From: Flavobacteriaceae bacterium
Lineage (GTDB): Bacteria; Bacteroidota; Bacteroidia; Flavobacteriales; Flavobacteriaceae
Assembly: GCA_013003555.1 (NCBI GenBank)
Contig: JABDIV010000022.1
Coordinates: forward strand, 87,398-151,397
Reading direction: 5' to 3'
Length of the DNA stretch: 64,000 nucleotides
Positions 1 through 8,666 of the stretch are shown piece by piece (position 1 is the first letter of the stretch; every line of letters starts with the position of its first letter). Both the position numbers and the translations under genes were made by a program. The notes beneath the pieces were generated by a model. That model did no database searches, was not told where the DNA came from, and saw nothing but the letters and a program-made list of their open reading frames with translations.

Positions 1-2
1 AG

Positions 3-2750
3 GCCGAGAATAATTCGAGTAAGCCAAAATACTATGTCCTTGATATGTTCCCTTACCCGAGTGGTGCCGGATTACATGTTGGTCATCCACTTGGTTACAT
101 CGCGTCAGATATCTATGCGAGATATAAACGCCACAAGGGATTTAACGTGCTGCATCCTCAGGGTTATGATAGCTTCGGACTGCCCGCTGAACAATACGCT
201 ATTCAAACGGGGCAGCATCCGGCATTAACCACAGAAAATAACATAAAGACTTACCGCCGACAACTAGACCAGATCGGGTTTTCATTCGATTGGTCAAGAG
301 AAGTCAGAACCAGTGATCCCAAATATTACAAGTGGACCCAATGGGTATTCGCCCGATTGTTCGATTCATGGTACGACAGAGATACCGACAAGGCCAGGCC
401 AATATCGGAACTCATGGATCGATTTCAACGAGAAGGTAACAAAACTGTTAATGCGGTTTGTGATGACGATGTTGAATACTTTAACGCAGATGATTGGAAT
501 GGGTATTCAACCGGTGAAAGGCAGCGTATTTTATTAAAATATAGATTGACCTATCTGGCAGAAACTGAAGTGAACTGGTGCCCGGCTTTGGGGACGGTTT
601 TAGCAAATGATGAGGTTGTAAATGGCGTTTCTGAGCGTGGGGGCCATCCTGTTATCCGAAAGAAAATGACTCAATGGAGTATGCGTATTACAGCCTATGC
701 CGAACGTCTGCTTCAAGGCCTTGAAAGCATCGATTGGCCGGAGTCTCTTAAAGAGAGCCAGAGAAACTGGATAGGGAAATCGGTAGGCGCCAGCGTACGC
801 TTTAACCTTAAAGATTTTGATGATATCATCGATGTGTTCACAACACGGCCAGACACGCTTTTTGGTGTAAGCTTTATGACCCTGGCACCCGAGCATGAGC
901 TTGTGAAAAAAATAACTTCCGAAGGTCAACGGGAAGCGGTGGAGGCCTATGTAGAAGCCACAGCACGGCGAAGTGAGCGGGATCGAATGGCTGATGTAAA
1001 AACAATTTCCGGAGTGTTTACAGGAGCCTATGTCGAACATCCCTTTTCAAAGGAACCTATCCCGATTTGGATCGGAGACTATGTATTGGCCAGTTATGGT
1101 ACAGGGGCTGTGATGGCTGTCCCATGTGGAGATCAGCGGGATTATGATTTCGCCAGGCATTTCAATATTGAAATCCCAAATATATTTGAAGGCGTTGATA
1201 TTAGCGAGACCGCTTTTGCCGATAAGGAGAATACGATTATTGCCAATAGCGACTTCTTGAATGGCCTGGATTATAAAGCCGCTGTTAAACGCGTTATTGA
1301 AGGGCTGGAACAAATCGGACAAGGTGAAGGAACCATTAATTACCGACTGCGCGATGCCGTATTCAGCCGGCAACGCTATTGGGGAGAGCCCTTTCCAATT
1401 TTTTATAGAAACGGATTGCCTGAGTTGATAGGTGCTGAACATTTACCACTTCTTTTACCGGAGGTTGAAAAATATTTACCGACAGAAAGTGGCGAGCCGC
1501 CTTTGGGTCGAGCTAAAGTTTGGGCATGGGATACAGAACAAAACAAGGTAGTAGATAACAACCTGATCGACGAGCAGACCGTTTTCCCGTTGGAATTGAA
1601 TACCATGCCGGGATGGGCGGGCAGCTCCCAATATTTTAATCGCTATATGGATCCGCACAACGAGGAAGCTATTTTCTCTCAGGATGCCATTAATTATTGG
1701 CAACAGGTCGATCTTTATATTGGCGGAAGCGAACACGCTACCGGACACTTGTTGTATTCAAGATTCTGGCAGAAGTTTATGTTCGATCTGGGGCTTGTGC
1801 CTTTTGACGAATATGCCAAAAAATTGATCAACCAGGGGATGATACTTGGGACGAGTGCCTTCGCGCACCGCGTTGAAGGCGAGAATAAATTCGTATCATT
1901 CGATATGCTTGATGACCTTTCTTCACAACCCATACATTCGGATGTGTCGTTTGTGAATGCCTCTGACGAATTAGACATTGAAGCTTTTAAAGCCTGGCGA
2001 CCGGAGTTTAAAAAATTGGAATTTGAACTTAATAAAGACGGTGTCTTTAAGGTAAGCCGCGATGTTGAAAAGATGTCAAAATCGAAATATAATGTTGTCA
2101 ATCCCGATGATATCATAGAGCGCTATGGTGCCGACAGTCTCCGTTTGTATGAGATGTTTTTAGGACCGTTAGAGCAATATAAACCATGGAATACAGCAGG
2201 CATTAGCGGCGTATTTGCCTTCCTGAAAAAACTATGGCGTTTATACGTTGACGATAACGGTATCCGGGTAAGCGATGGTAATCCTACAAAAGACAGTTTA
2301 AAAACGTTACATAAAACTATTAAGAAGGTTGAGGAAGATATCGAAAACTTCTCCTTTAACACCAGTGTTTCAACCTTTATGATAGCGGTGAACGAACTCA
2401 CGGCACAAAAATGTCACAACAAGGAGATTCTTGAACCGCTCTTAGTGCTTATTTCACCCTATGCACCTCATATTGCAGAGGAGCTTTGGCATTTACTTGG
2501 GCATGAGGAAAGTATTTCATTAGCTCCATACCCTCAATTCGAAGAGGTTCACCTGGTAGAAAGTACAAAGACATACCCCATTTCATTTAATGGGAAGATG
2601 CGATTTACAATGGAACTGTCATTAGACCTGTCGAAGGAAGAGATTGAGAAAGCGGTTATGGCCAATGAAAAAACTCAGGAACAATTGGCAGGACGTGAAC
2701 CGAAAAAGGTTATCGTTGTACCGGGAAAAATCGTAAATATTGTTGGCTAA
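3..2750 (+). CDS. leuS: Leucyl-tRNA synthetase, 5' end cut by the window edge
   Basis: Class I aminoacyl-tRNA synthetase that charges tRNA-Leu in the cytoplasm. The reading frame is open from base 3; the first internal ATG at 45 is not the start, because the preceding codons (ending KPKYYVLDM) already belong to the conserved catalytic core. The HIGH-type motif reads HVGH at bases 75-86 and the KMSKS loop is exact at 2070-2084. Between them lies the CP1 editing domain with the TTRPDTLFG signature near bases 838-866. The visible 915 codons are close to the normal family length, so only a few N-terminal residues are missing. The 3' end overlaps the next gene by 11 bases. Confidence 0.98.
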   Translation, partial: AENNSSKPKYYVLDMFPYPSGAGLHVGHPLGYIASDIYARYKRHKGFNVLHPQGYDSFGLPAEQYAIQTGQHPALTTENNIKTYRRQLDQIGFSFDWSREVRTSDPKYYKWTQWVFARLFDSWYDRDTDKARPISELMDRFQREGNKTVNAVCDDDVEYFNADDWNGYSTGERQRILLKYRLTYLAETEVNWCPALGTVLANDEVVNGVSERGGHPVIRKKMTQWSMRITAYAERLLQGLESIDWPESLKESQRNWIGKSVGASVRFNLKDFDDIIDVFTTRPDTLFGVSFMTLAPEHELVKKITSEGQREAVEAYVEATARRSERDRMADVKTISGVFTGAYVEHPFSKEPIPIWIGDYVLASYGTGAVMAVPCGDQRDYDFARHFNIEIPNIFEGVDISETAFADKENTIIANSDFLNGLDYKAAVKRVIEGLEQIGQGEGTINYRLRDAVFSRQRYWGEPFPIFYRNGLPELIGAEHLPLLLPEVEKYLPTESGEPPLGRAKVWAWDTEQNKVVDNNLIDEQTVFPLELNTMPGWAGSSQYFNRYMDPHNEEAIFSQDAINYWQQVDLYIGGSEHATGHLLYSRFWQKFMFDLGLVPFDEYAKKLINQGMILGTSAFAHRVEGENKFVSFDMLDDLSSQPIHSDVSFVNASDELDIEAFKAWRPEFKKLEFELNKDGVFKVSRDVEKMSKSKYNVVNPDDIIERYGADSLRLYEMFLGPLEQYKPWNTAGISGVFAFLKKLWRLYVDDNGIRVSDGNPTKDSLKTLHKTIKKVEEDIENFSFNTSVSTFMIAVNELTAQKCHNKEILEPLLVLISPYAPHIAEELWHLLGHEESISLAPYPQFEEVHLVESTKTYPISFNGKMRFTMELSLDLSKEEIEKAVMANEKTQEQLAGREPKKVIVVPGKIVNIVG

Positions 2751-3018
2751 TATTGATGGCACCGAGGTAATCGGATTAATTGCTGCAGTTTTAACTACGG
2801 CTGCTTTTTTACCACAGGTTTACCATACAAGGAAAACCAAAGATGTGTCGGGATTATCATACCCGATGCTTCTCATGTTCTTTATCGGTGTTTCAATGTG
2901 GTTGATTTATGGTTTTCTTAAAGACAGCCCCGCGCTTATTTTTGCCAATGCAGTAACAATAATTTCGGTTTGCTTACTAATTATTTATAAGATACGATAT
3001 CACAATCGTAAACGTTAA
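2740..3018 (+). CDS. SemiSWEET-type sugar transporter
   Basis: A 92-residue PQ-loop (MtN3/SemiSWEET) membrane protein with three hydrophobic helices and the family signature [16 protein letters not shown] at about residues 24-39. SemiSWEETs work as dimers that let mono- or disaccharides cross the inner membrane; the substrate cannot be told from sequence. No ATG is available before the second helix, so translation must start at TTG (2740 or 2743), inside the last codons of leuS. That overlap suggests translational coupling to leuS. Family assignment is firm; the exact start is not. Confidence 0.85.
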   Translation: MLANIDGTEVIGLIAAVLTTAAFLPQVYHTRKTKDVSGLSYPMLLMFFIGVSMWLIYGFLKDSPALIFANAVTIISVCLLIIYKIRYHNRKR

Positions 3019-3072
3019 AAACAGACAAAATGTCTTAACATAAGATTGGCTCATTTTTTGCCATGAAATGTA

Positions 3073-3080
3073 TAATTTTA
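3073..3080 (+). promoter_or_regulatory. Possible -7 box for the YugP-like gene
   Basis: TAATTTTA resembles the Bacteroidota -7 element TAnnTTTG with one mismatch and lies 17 bases before the ATG at 3098. No TTTG -33 element sits at the usual distance, so this is a weak call. The same 80-base gap also holds a small inverted repeat AGACA-aaa-TGTCT at about 3021-3033 of unknown role. Confidence 0.35.
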
Positions 3081-3097
3081 AAATAAAAATATAAGTT

Positions 3098-3799
3098 ATG
3101 GGAATAGGATTTGGTTATTACGTGCTCATTGGCGGTATAATGCTGTTAAGCTGGCTGGTGAGCTCAACCTTAAAACGAAAATTCGCAAAATATTCCAAAA
3201 TTCATTTGCGCAATGGCATGAGTGGGGCGGAAATCGCTGAAAAGATGCTTGCCGATCATGGTATTACTGATGTTCAGGTAATTTCTACAAGAGGACAGCT
3301 TACAGACCATTACAACCCAAAGGATAAAACCGTAAATTTAAGTGAGTCGGTTTACAATCAGCGCAATGCTGCTGCTGCTGCGGTTGCGGCGCATGAATGC
3401 GGGCATGCGGTTCAGCATGCACAAGCTTATAGCTGGTTGCAAATGCGTTCATCATTGGTTCCGGTAGTAAGCATTACATCAGGAATGTCACAATGGCTTA
3501 TTATTGGCGGACTTATTCTGGGTGGTGCAGCCGGACTCGGACTCGGTTGGTGGGTTGCAGTCGCTGGATTGGGTATGATGGGCTTTGCAACATTATTTAG
3601 CTTTATAACTCTTCCGGTAGAATATGACGCGAGTAATCGTGCCCTGGCCTGGTTAGAAAATAAACATTTGGTATCAAGAGATGAATTAGATGGCGCTACA
3701 GATGCATTAAAATGGGCGGCTCGAACCTACTTGGTTGCCGCGATTGGCGCTTTGGCTTCTTTGATCTATTGGGCCTTCCAGGTTTTTGGAAATGACTAA
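3098..3799 (+). CDS. YugP-type zinc metallopeptidase, membrane bound
   Basis: A 233-residue integral membrane protein of the YugP (Zn_peptidase_2) family. The zinc motif HECGH is at residues 99-103, after a run of alanines, and is flanked by an N-terminal helix (about residues 5-22) and two to three more hydrophobic segments after residue 115. The length matches the family. Substrates are not known for this family in Bacteroidota. The gene stands alone, followed directly by a strong terminator. Confidence 0.9.
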   Translation: MGIGFGYYVLIGGIMLLSWLVSSTLKRKFAKYSKIHLRNGMSGAEIAEKMLADHGITDVQVISTRGQLTDHYNPKDKTVNLSESVYNQRNAAAAAVAAHECGHAVQHAQAYSWLQMRSSLVPVVSITSGMSQWLIIGGLILGGAAGLGLGWWVAVAGLGMMGFATLFSFITLPVEYDASNRALAWLENKHLVSRDELDGATDALKWAARTYLVAAIGALASLIYWAFQVFGND

Positions 3800-3825
3800 A
3801 AATATTTAACGTACAAATTGAAAAG

Positions 3826-3850
3826 CTCCCGGTCTCTCGGGAGTTTTTTT
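3826..3850. terminator. Intrinsic terminator after the YugP-like gene
   Basis: Stem CTCCCG/CGGGAG (3826-3831 and 3838-3843) with a six-base loop, followed by seven T on the plus strand. It ends plus-strand transcription and overlaps the stop region of the convergent Lrp-type gene. Confidence 0.85.
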
Positions 3851-4319
3851 ATATTTTGATTTGACGATCGAGCTGTTGTTGAAGTGAGATAAAAGTTTCA
3901 GTCCGTGATACGCCCGATATCGATTGAATTTCTTTATTCAAGATATGCATTAGGTGCTCATTATTTTTGCATAACACTTTTATCAAAATACTCCAGTCAC
4001 CAGTTGTATAATGACATTCCAATACCTCGGGAATGCGCTTTAATTGTTTAACCGCATCAGTGTTATTCGCCGCTTTATCCAGAAAAATACCCACAAAGGC
4101 CATTGTTGTGTAGCCTAGCGTTCTTGCGTTGATAACAAATTTTGATCCTGCCAGTAATCCCGACTTTTCAAGTTTTCTTAATCGTTGATGAATAGCGGCT
4201 CCGGAAACGCCAACACTACGAGCTATTTCAAGGATTGGTGTCCTGGCATCTGCCATGAGTGCCCGTAGTATTTTTTTGTCAATCCCGTCTATTTGTATAT
4301 TTTGATCTATAACTTTCAT
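3849..4319 (-). CDS. Lrp/AsnC family transcriptional regulator
   Basis: A 156-residue feast/famine regulator. An N-terminal winged HTH (about residues 10-60, starting with IDGIDKKILRALMADAR) is followed by the RAM/AsnC effector domain (about 70-145), which binds amino acids and forms octamers. It lies 62 bases downstream of a saccharopine dehydrogenase-like gene on the same strand, so lysine or a related amino acid is a plausible effector, but this is inference. A cluster of TTTGAT/ATCAAA inverted repeats just upstream suggests autoregulation. Confidence 0.92.
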   Translation of the reverse strand: MKVIDQNIQIDGIDKKILRALMADARTPILEIARSVGVSGAAIHQRLRKLEKSGLLAGSKFVINARTLGYTTMAFVGIFLDKAANNTDAVKQLKRIPEVLECHYTTGDWSILIKVLCKNNEHLMHILNKEIQSISGVSRTETFISLQQQLDRQIKI

Positions 4320-4329
4320 GTGAATTTTA

Positions 4330-4385
4330 TTTGATAATCAAAGCGCAAAAATACACATTTGATTCCAAATTGATAGAATTATCAA
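4330..4385 (-). promoter_or_regulatory. Inverted-repeat cluster and -7 box upstream of the Lrp-type gene
   Basis: Three dyads are visible in about 56 bases: TTTGAT-A-ATCAAA (4330-4342), ATTTG-attc-CAAAT (4357-4370) and TTGATA-gaat-TATCAA (4370-4385, overlapping the stop codon of the upstream gene). All share a TTTGAT-like half-site. On the minus strand TATTTTTG (4353-4346) fits TAnnTTTG, which puts the transcription start at the edge of the first dyad. This is the layout expected of an Lrp-family autoregulatory operator; the binding protein is inferred. Confidence 0.55.
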
Positions 4386-5746
4386 ATATTTAGAGGGTTA
4401 TAGCCAAAATATTGCACATCCTTCTCGATAAATTTTATGCCAGATTCGGATAGCTCTTTTAAAATAGGCTCGTAGATTTCCTTGGTAATCGGTATTTGAA
4501 CACCCGGTGTTTTGATTTTCCCCTTTAAGATATCCAGGGCAGCCATCGCCACGGGAAGACCGACGGTTTTTGCCATGGCTGTATAGGTCTGATCTTCCCC
4601 AAGAGTTACCATAGTCGAGTCGATCTGGTGTTTCTTTCCGTCAAGTTCGTAACCAAAAATGTGATACATCACGATCATATCTTTGTCTTCAGCAGTAAGG
4701 GTCCAGCTGTCCATAAGTATTTTCTGAAGCACCTGCGCCGGAGTAGCGTCCTTAAGGCCTACTTTCTTTTTAGAACTGAAAATATCGAGTTCTTCAAATT
4801 TATCCCAAATAATGTCATCCTGGTCGATGTTTAGTTGATGCCTGAATTTCAATTCAACCGAATCGGTCGGACTGTAAGGTAAAAATGAGTTTACAAAATC
4901 TCGGTAGCTCATATTTTCACTGTGCTCCAAAACATAACCATCATCTGTCATTCCCAATTGAACAAATAAATTCCATGCCCGGCTAAAGCCTACACGACGT
5001 ATGGTACCGCGATAAAGAGTTTTTACCGCGTCGAGGCCATATTCATATTGATATTTTAAGGAGTCCCGATTGGCATAAGCTTCAAAGCGCCCATAGCCTT
5101 CCACATCAAGAAATTCGGTACGCCTGAATAAGCGATGATAGGGAACATATTTATAAGTTCCTTCCTGAAGGAACTTAGCTGCTCCACCCTGACCTGCGAC
5201 AACCACATTTCTTGGATTCCATGTGAATTTGTAATTCCAAAGGTTATTATCACTTTCTGGAGCGACAAGCCCCCCTGTAAAAGATTCAAATAAAATGATC
5301 TTCCCACCCATAGACCTGATCCGGTCAATAACCTGCATGGCACTCATATGGTCTATACCCGGATCGACACCAATTTCATTCATAAAAACCAGGCCTTTTT
5401 CCCTCACCTGCTGGTCAAGGGCCTTCATTTCTTCACTAACATAAGAGGCAGTGACAAGATGTTTAGAAAACCGCAAACAATCTTTGGCAACTTCCATGTG
5501 AAAACGAGCAGGAAGCATCGAAATGACGATGTCTGCTTTTTCTATGGCCGAGCTTCTCGATTCTTCATCAAACACATCCAGAACAACGGCTTTGGCGCGC
5601 TTATGATTCTGTATTAATTTCTCAGCATTTGTAGTGTTGATATCTCCAATAGTGATGAAGAGGTCATCACTTTCCGACTTATCTAACAGGTATTTAACCA
5701 GGTAGGATGACGATTTGCCCGAACCCACAATAAGAATGTTTCGCAT
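4382..5746 (-). CDS. Saccharopine dehydrogenase family protein
   Basis: A 454-residue NAD(P)-dependent enzyme related to saccharopine dehydrogenase/reductase. The Rossmann N-terminus ILIVGSGKSSSYLVKYL (about residues 4-20) is followed by ADIVISMLPARFHMEVAKDC (about 91-110) and the lyase domain with NEIGVDPGIDHMSAM (about 143-157). Family members act in lysine catabolism or synthesis through saccharopine. Pairing with an Lrp-type regulator immediately downstream fits amino-acid-responsive control. Which direction of lysine metabolism it serves cannot be read from this window; a glutaryl-CoA dehydrogenase-like gene near 42 kb is compatible with catabolism. Confidence 0.85.
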   Translation of the reverse strand: MRNILIVGSGKSSSYLVKYLLDKSESDDLFITIGDINTTNAEKLIQNHKRAKAVVLDVFDEESRSSAIEKADIVISMLPARFHMEVAKDCLRFSKHLVTASYVSEEMKALDQQVREKGLVFMNEIGVDPGIDHMSAMQVIDRIRSMGGKIILFESFTGGLVAPESDNNLWNYKFTWNPRNVVVAGQGGAAKFLQEGTYKYVPYHRLFRRTEFLDVEGYGRFEAYANRDSLKYQYEYGLDAVKTLYRGTIRRVGFSRAWNLFVQLGMTDDGYVLEHSENMSYRDFVNSFLPYSPTDSVELKFRHQLNIDQDDIIWDKFEELDIFSSKKKVGLKDATPAQVLQKILMDSWTLTAEDKDMIVMYHIFGYELDGKKHQIDSTMVTLGEDQTYTAMAKTVGLPVAMAALDILKGKIKTPGVQIPITKEIYEPILKELSESGIKFIEKDVQYFGYNPLNI

Positions 5747-5837
5747 AGTGATTTTCGTTAAGTAATTTTGTGTGGCTAATTCATCACGAATGTAGTAAAA
5801 TGTTAATGTTTAATGAACGGATTTAATCAAAATAATT

Positions 5838-6233
5838 ATGAATAAAAAATTACTTGTCGCCGGAAGTTTATTCGGACTTTTAGGCGTTATTTTAGGCGCT
5901 TTTGCAACCCATACGTTAGGCAACCTTATCGAGCCCGAAAATATAGCCTCTTTCAATACGGGGGTGCGTTATCAAATCTATCACGCCTTTTTGTTTTTGC
6001 TTCTCGGTTTTACGGATATGATATCAAAACGAACGAAGCAAATAATGTTCTATGGGTTATTGACCGGAGTCTTGCTGTTCTCGGGGTCAATCTATGTTTT
6101 AGCAACTAATGCATTAACCTCATTTGATTTTAAAACCATTGCTCTGCTCACGCCGATAGGAGGATTGATTTTAATACTTTCCTGGGCATATTTATTATTC
6201 ACATTTGTTAGAAAACCGGTCGATAAAAATTAA
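5838..6233 (+). CDS. DUF423 family membrane protein
   Basis: A 131-residue protein with four predicted hydrophobic helices and the DUF423 hallmarks GAFATHTLG (about residues 20-28) and NTGVRYQIYHAF (about 40-51). Function is unknown; members are small inner-membrane proteins. It is divergent from the saccharopine dehydrogenase-like gene with 91 bases between them, and it is followed by a weak terminator. Confidence 0.88.
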   Translation: MNKKLLVAGSLFGLLGVILGAFATHTLGNLIEPENIASFNTGVRYQIYHAFLFLLLGFTDMISKRTKQIMFYGLLTGVLLFSGSIYVLATNALTSFDFKTIALLTPIGGLILILSWAYLLFTFVRKPVDKN

Positions 6234-6237
6234 ATCC

Positions 6238-6256
6238 AAAATCCCGGATTTTCATT
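6238..6256 (+). terminator. Weak terminator-like hairpin after the DUF423 gene
   Basis: AAAATCC-C-GGATTTT (6238-6252) is a perfect dyad with a one-base centre, followed by a T-rich stretch. The stem is short and AT-rich, so termination strength is uncertain. Confidence 0.4.
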
Positions 6257-6311
6257 TATTAGCTATTTTTTATCATCCTAAAACTTCAAAAATCAGGCAG
6301 AGTATTTTAAA

Positions 6312-6331
6312 AAGCGAAACTGATTTCGCTT
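6312..6331. repeat. Perfect 8-bp inverted repeat in an intergenic gap
   Basis: AAGCGAAA-ctga-TTTCGCTT. On the minus strand it is followed by a short T run, but no gene ends just upstream on that strand. The gap 6234-6449 contains nothing else convincing apart from the two flanking terminators. Confidence 0.5.
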
Positions 6332-6419
6332 GATCCGTATGATATTCTAAATGCAATAATCAATTGCCCTGGTTCCTTATGAAGAAAAACTGGCAGGATC
6401 ACCAAATTTAAGACCTAAA

Positions 6420-6446
6420 TAAAAAAAAGGGTCGATTTCGACCCCT
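6420..6446 (-). terminator. Intrinsic terminator after hemD
   Basis: On the minus strand a GGGTCGA/TCGACCC stem (6444-6438 and 6435-6429) is followed by at least eight T. It lies directly after the hemD stop codon. Confidence 0.85.
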
Positions 6447-6449
6447 TAA

Positions 6450-7196
6450 TTATTTCTTATTGACTTTTTCAATGTACTTTTCCAATGCCATGGTCATCGA
6501 TGGCATTTCTGGGGTAGGTGCCGCAATATCGACACGCAAGCCGCGATTTTCTACGGCTTTGCAGGTTGTATTTCCAAAGACTGCAATACGTGTATCGTTT
6601 TGTTTAAAATTCGGAAAGTTATGAAACAGTGATTCGATGCCTGACGGACTAAAAAACACGAGGATATCGTAATACACATCAGCTAAATCTGAAAGGTCGC
6701 TGATCACGGTTTTATAAAAAGTTGCCTGCTTCCAATTCACCCCCAGTGTGTCAAGGGTTGCGGGAACTTCGGGTTTTAACTTATCTGTTGTTGGCAATAA
6801 AAAGGTCTCGTCTTTATATTTTTTAATAAGTGGGGATAGTTCACCAAAAGAACGCTTTCCAACATAAATTTTACGCTTTCTGTAAACCACATACTTCTGA
6901 AGATAAAACGCTACGGCTTCAGACTGGCAGAAATACTTCATTGTGTCCGGAACTTTAAATCGCATTTCTTCAGCTACTCTGAAGAAATGGTCTACAGCAT
7001 TTCTACTTGTTAATATAATAGCTGAATAAATATTGAGGTCAACTTTTTGAAGACGAATTTCTTTGGCTGGGACTCCTTCTACGTGAATAAAGGGTCTGAA
7101 ATCAATTTTTATCCGCTGCTTTTCCTGCAATTCGAAATAAGGAGAATTCTCTGCTTTGGGCTCTGGTTGTGAAACCAAAATTGTTTTCACTCTCAT
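6450..7196 (-). CDS. hemD: Uroporphyrinogen-III synthase
   Basis: A 248-residue HemD-family protein that cyclises hydroxymethylbilane to uroporphyrinogen III, the branch point to haem. The start KTILVSQPEP (about residues 4-13), TSRNAVDHFF (about 63-72) and the C-terminal VFFSPSGIESLF (about 181-192) fit the two-domain fold. Sequence conservation in this family is always low, and assignment leans on these blocks plus the lineage-typical DUF4271 partner just upstream. A haem supply is relevant to the many cytochromes encoded near 47-58 kb, although the genes are far apart. Confidence 0.85.
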   Translation of the reverse strand: MRVKTILVSQPEPKAENSPYFELQEKQRIKIDFRPFIHVEGVPAKEIRLQKVDLNIYSAIILTSRNAVDHFFRVAEEMRFKVPDTMKYFCQSEAVAFYLQKYVVYRKRKIYVGKRSFGELSPLIKKYKDETFLLPTTDKLKPEVPATLDTLGVNWKQATFYKTVISDLSDLADVYYDILVFFSPSGIESLFHNFPNFKQNDTRIAVFGNTTCKAVENRGLRVDIAAPTPEMPSMTMALEKYIEKVNKK

Positions 7197-7222
7197 AGGC
7201 TGATTTTTCGTTATCCCGTGTT

Positions 7223-7867
7223 TTAAATATCTAGAACCTTAAACATAATTACATAAGGTCCGATTTCGAGAGCGCAAAGATACAAAATAAAATAAAAGAA
7301 GTTACTCAGAATTAGTTTTTGATTTGATTTAAATGTTGTTACAAACCCCATGAAATTGATTAAAAAAATCAATCCTAAAACGATATAGAGCCACATTTCT
7401 GTTAAGGTTACAGCATATAAAAAGATTACATTAACAGGGAGAAGAAATAGGCCCGTATAATTCTTATAACTGGTTTTTTGAAAAACATATTCATCGATCA
7501 GAGCATCCAATTCAAAAACGCTGCCAATCAATCGCTCAATCAAAACCTTAATTAAGAGGACTATGCCAAGAACTGTTAAAATTTTAAGGAAGAAAACCAG
7601 ATCGAATTCAACGGGTTTTAAAACACTTTGATAACTGATAAAAATGAATACCGATCCCGATAGAATCAAATTCCCGAAAAGCAGAGCATCGAACTGATCG
7701 ATAAACTTCTGATCCCTGGCGTAAATCTTCAAATATTTTGAATTTACAAGCAGGGCTATGAAGTCATGAAAACGGTTGGTATGGACGTACTTGGTGAATG
7801 CCAATATTCCCAATGAAATAAGGAAAATAATAGTAAACCATTCATTTGTGGTAACCTCTCGAAGCAT
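7223..7867 (-). CDS. DUF4271 family membrane protein
   Basis: A 214-residue multi-pass membrane protein with about five to six hydrophobic helices and the segment NEWFTIIFLISLGILAF near the N-terminus, as in DUF4271. In Bacteroidota this family commonly sits next to hemD, as here, 26 bases upstream on the same strand. Function is unknown; a link to tetrapyrrole metabolism is only suggested by synteny. Confidence 0.75.
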   Translation of the reverse strand: MLREVTTNEWFTIIFLISLGILAFTKYVHTNRFHDFIALLVNSKYLKIYARDQKFIDQFDALLFGNLILSGSVFIFISYQSVLKPVEFDLVFFLKILTVLGIVLLIKVLIERLIGSVFELDALIDEYVFQKTSYKNYTGLFLLPVNVIFLYAVTLTEMWLYIVLGLIFLINFMGFVTTFKSNQKLILSNFFYFILYLCALEIGPYVIMFKVLDI

Positions 7868-7891
7868 TCTGCTAAATTAGCAAGAATTATC

Positions 7892-7924
7892 TTTAAACAG
7901 AATGCCGCAAATAACTTACTTTTG
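7892..7924 (+). promoter_or_regulatory. Promoter of the glycosyltransferase-pyrC operon
   Basis: TTTA (7892-7895), 21 bases, then TACTTTTG (7917-7924), an exact TAnnTTTG -7 box. The start codon ATG at 7940 follows after a very short leader. The box overlaps an upstream in-frame TTG at 7922, which argues against that TTG being the start. Confidence 0.6.
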
Positions 7925-7939
7925 CAAAAATCTTCAGGA

Positions 7940-8665
7940 ATGAGCGCGGGTATTGTTGTCATACCAACCTATAATGAAATAGAGAATATCGAGCCGATAA
8001 TCCGTGCGGTCTTTGCACTGGATCATGCCTTCGATATACTTGTTGTTGATGATAGTTCACCAGACGGTACAGCCAATAAGGTTATCGAACTTCAATCTGT
8101 TTTCCCCGGACGCCTTCATTTGGAAGTCCGCAAAGAAAAATCGGGACTTGGTACAGCTTATATACATGGCTTTAAATGGTGTTTGAACAGGGATTACCAG
8201 TTTATTTATGAGATGGATGCGGATTTCTCGCACAATCCCAAAGATCTGAGTCGCCTTTACACAACCTGTGTAGATCGTGAATGTGATGTTGTTATAGGGT
8301 CGCGTTATGTCAAGGGTGTTAATGTGGTTAACTGGCCGCTAAGTCGAGTTTTATTATCTTATTTGGCTTCGTTGTATGTTCGATTTATAACCGGGATGAA
8401 AATTTACGATACAACCGCAGGGTTTATATGTTATCGACGTAAGGTTTTAGAGGCAATTGAGCTCGATGAAATAAAATTTATTGGCTATGCTTTCCAGATT
8501 GAAATGAAGTTTAAGGCCTATCTCAAGAAATTTAAAATCATCGAGATCCCCATTGTTTTTACCGATCGTATTCGGGGGGAGTCAAAGCTGAGCGGAAATA
8601 TCATTTTTGAAGCCATTTTTGGGGTAATAAAAATGAAATTAAAAAGTTTAATAGGAAAGGAATAA
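7940..8665 (+). CDS. Dolichol-phosphate mannosyltransferase-like (polyprenol) GT2 glycosyltransferase
   Basis: A 241-residue family 2 glycosyltransferase of the DPM1/polyprenol-monophosphomannose synthase type, which transfers a sugar from a nucleotide donor to a polyprenyl phosphate at the inner face of the membrane. Motifs: VIPTYNEIENI, DDSSPDGTANK and the metal-binding EMDADFSHNP. It lacks the C-terminal GtrA-type membrane domain found in some relatives. ATG 7940 is preferred over TTG 7922 because the promoter -7 box overlaps the latter. pyrC starts 2 bases after the stop, so the genes form an operon. Confidence 0.88.
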   Translation: MSAGIVVIPTYNEIENIEPIIRAVFALDHAFDILVVDDSSPDGTANKVIELQSVFPGRLHLEVRKEKSGLGTAYIHGFKWCLNRDYQFIYEMDADFSHNPKDLSRLYTTCVDRECDVVIGSRYVKGVNVVNWPLSRVLLSYLASLYVRFITGMKIYDTTAGFICYRRKVLEAIELDEIKFIGYAFQIEMKFKAYLKKFKIIEIPIVFTDRIRGESKLSGNIIFEAIFGVIKMKLKSLIGKE

Positions 8666-8666
8666 A

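Noticed and set aside
600..1040. Antisense open frame inside leuS
   Set aside because: It lies wholly within a conserved synthetase domain and has no recognisable protein features.
6312..6331. Terminator call for the AAGCGAAA dyad
   Set aside because: No gene ends next to it on the strand with the T run, and both flanking genes have their own terminators; kept only as an inverted repeat.
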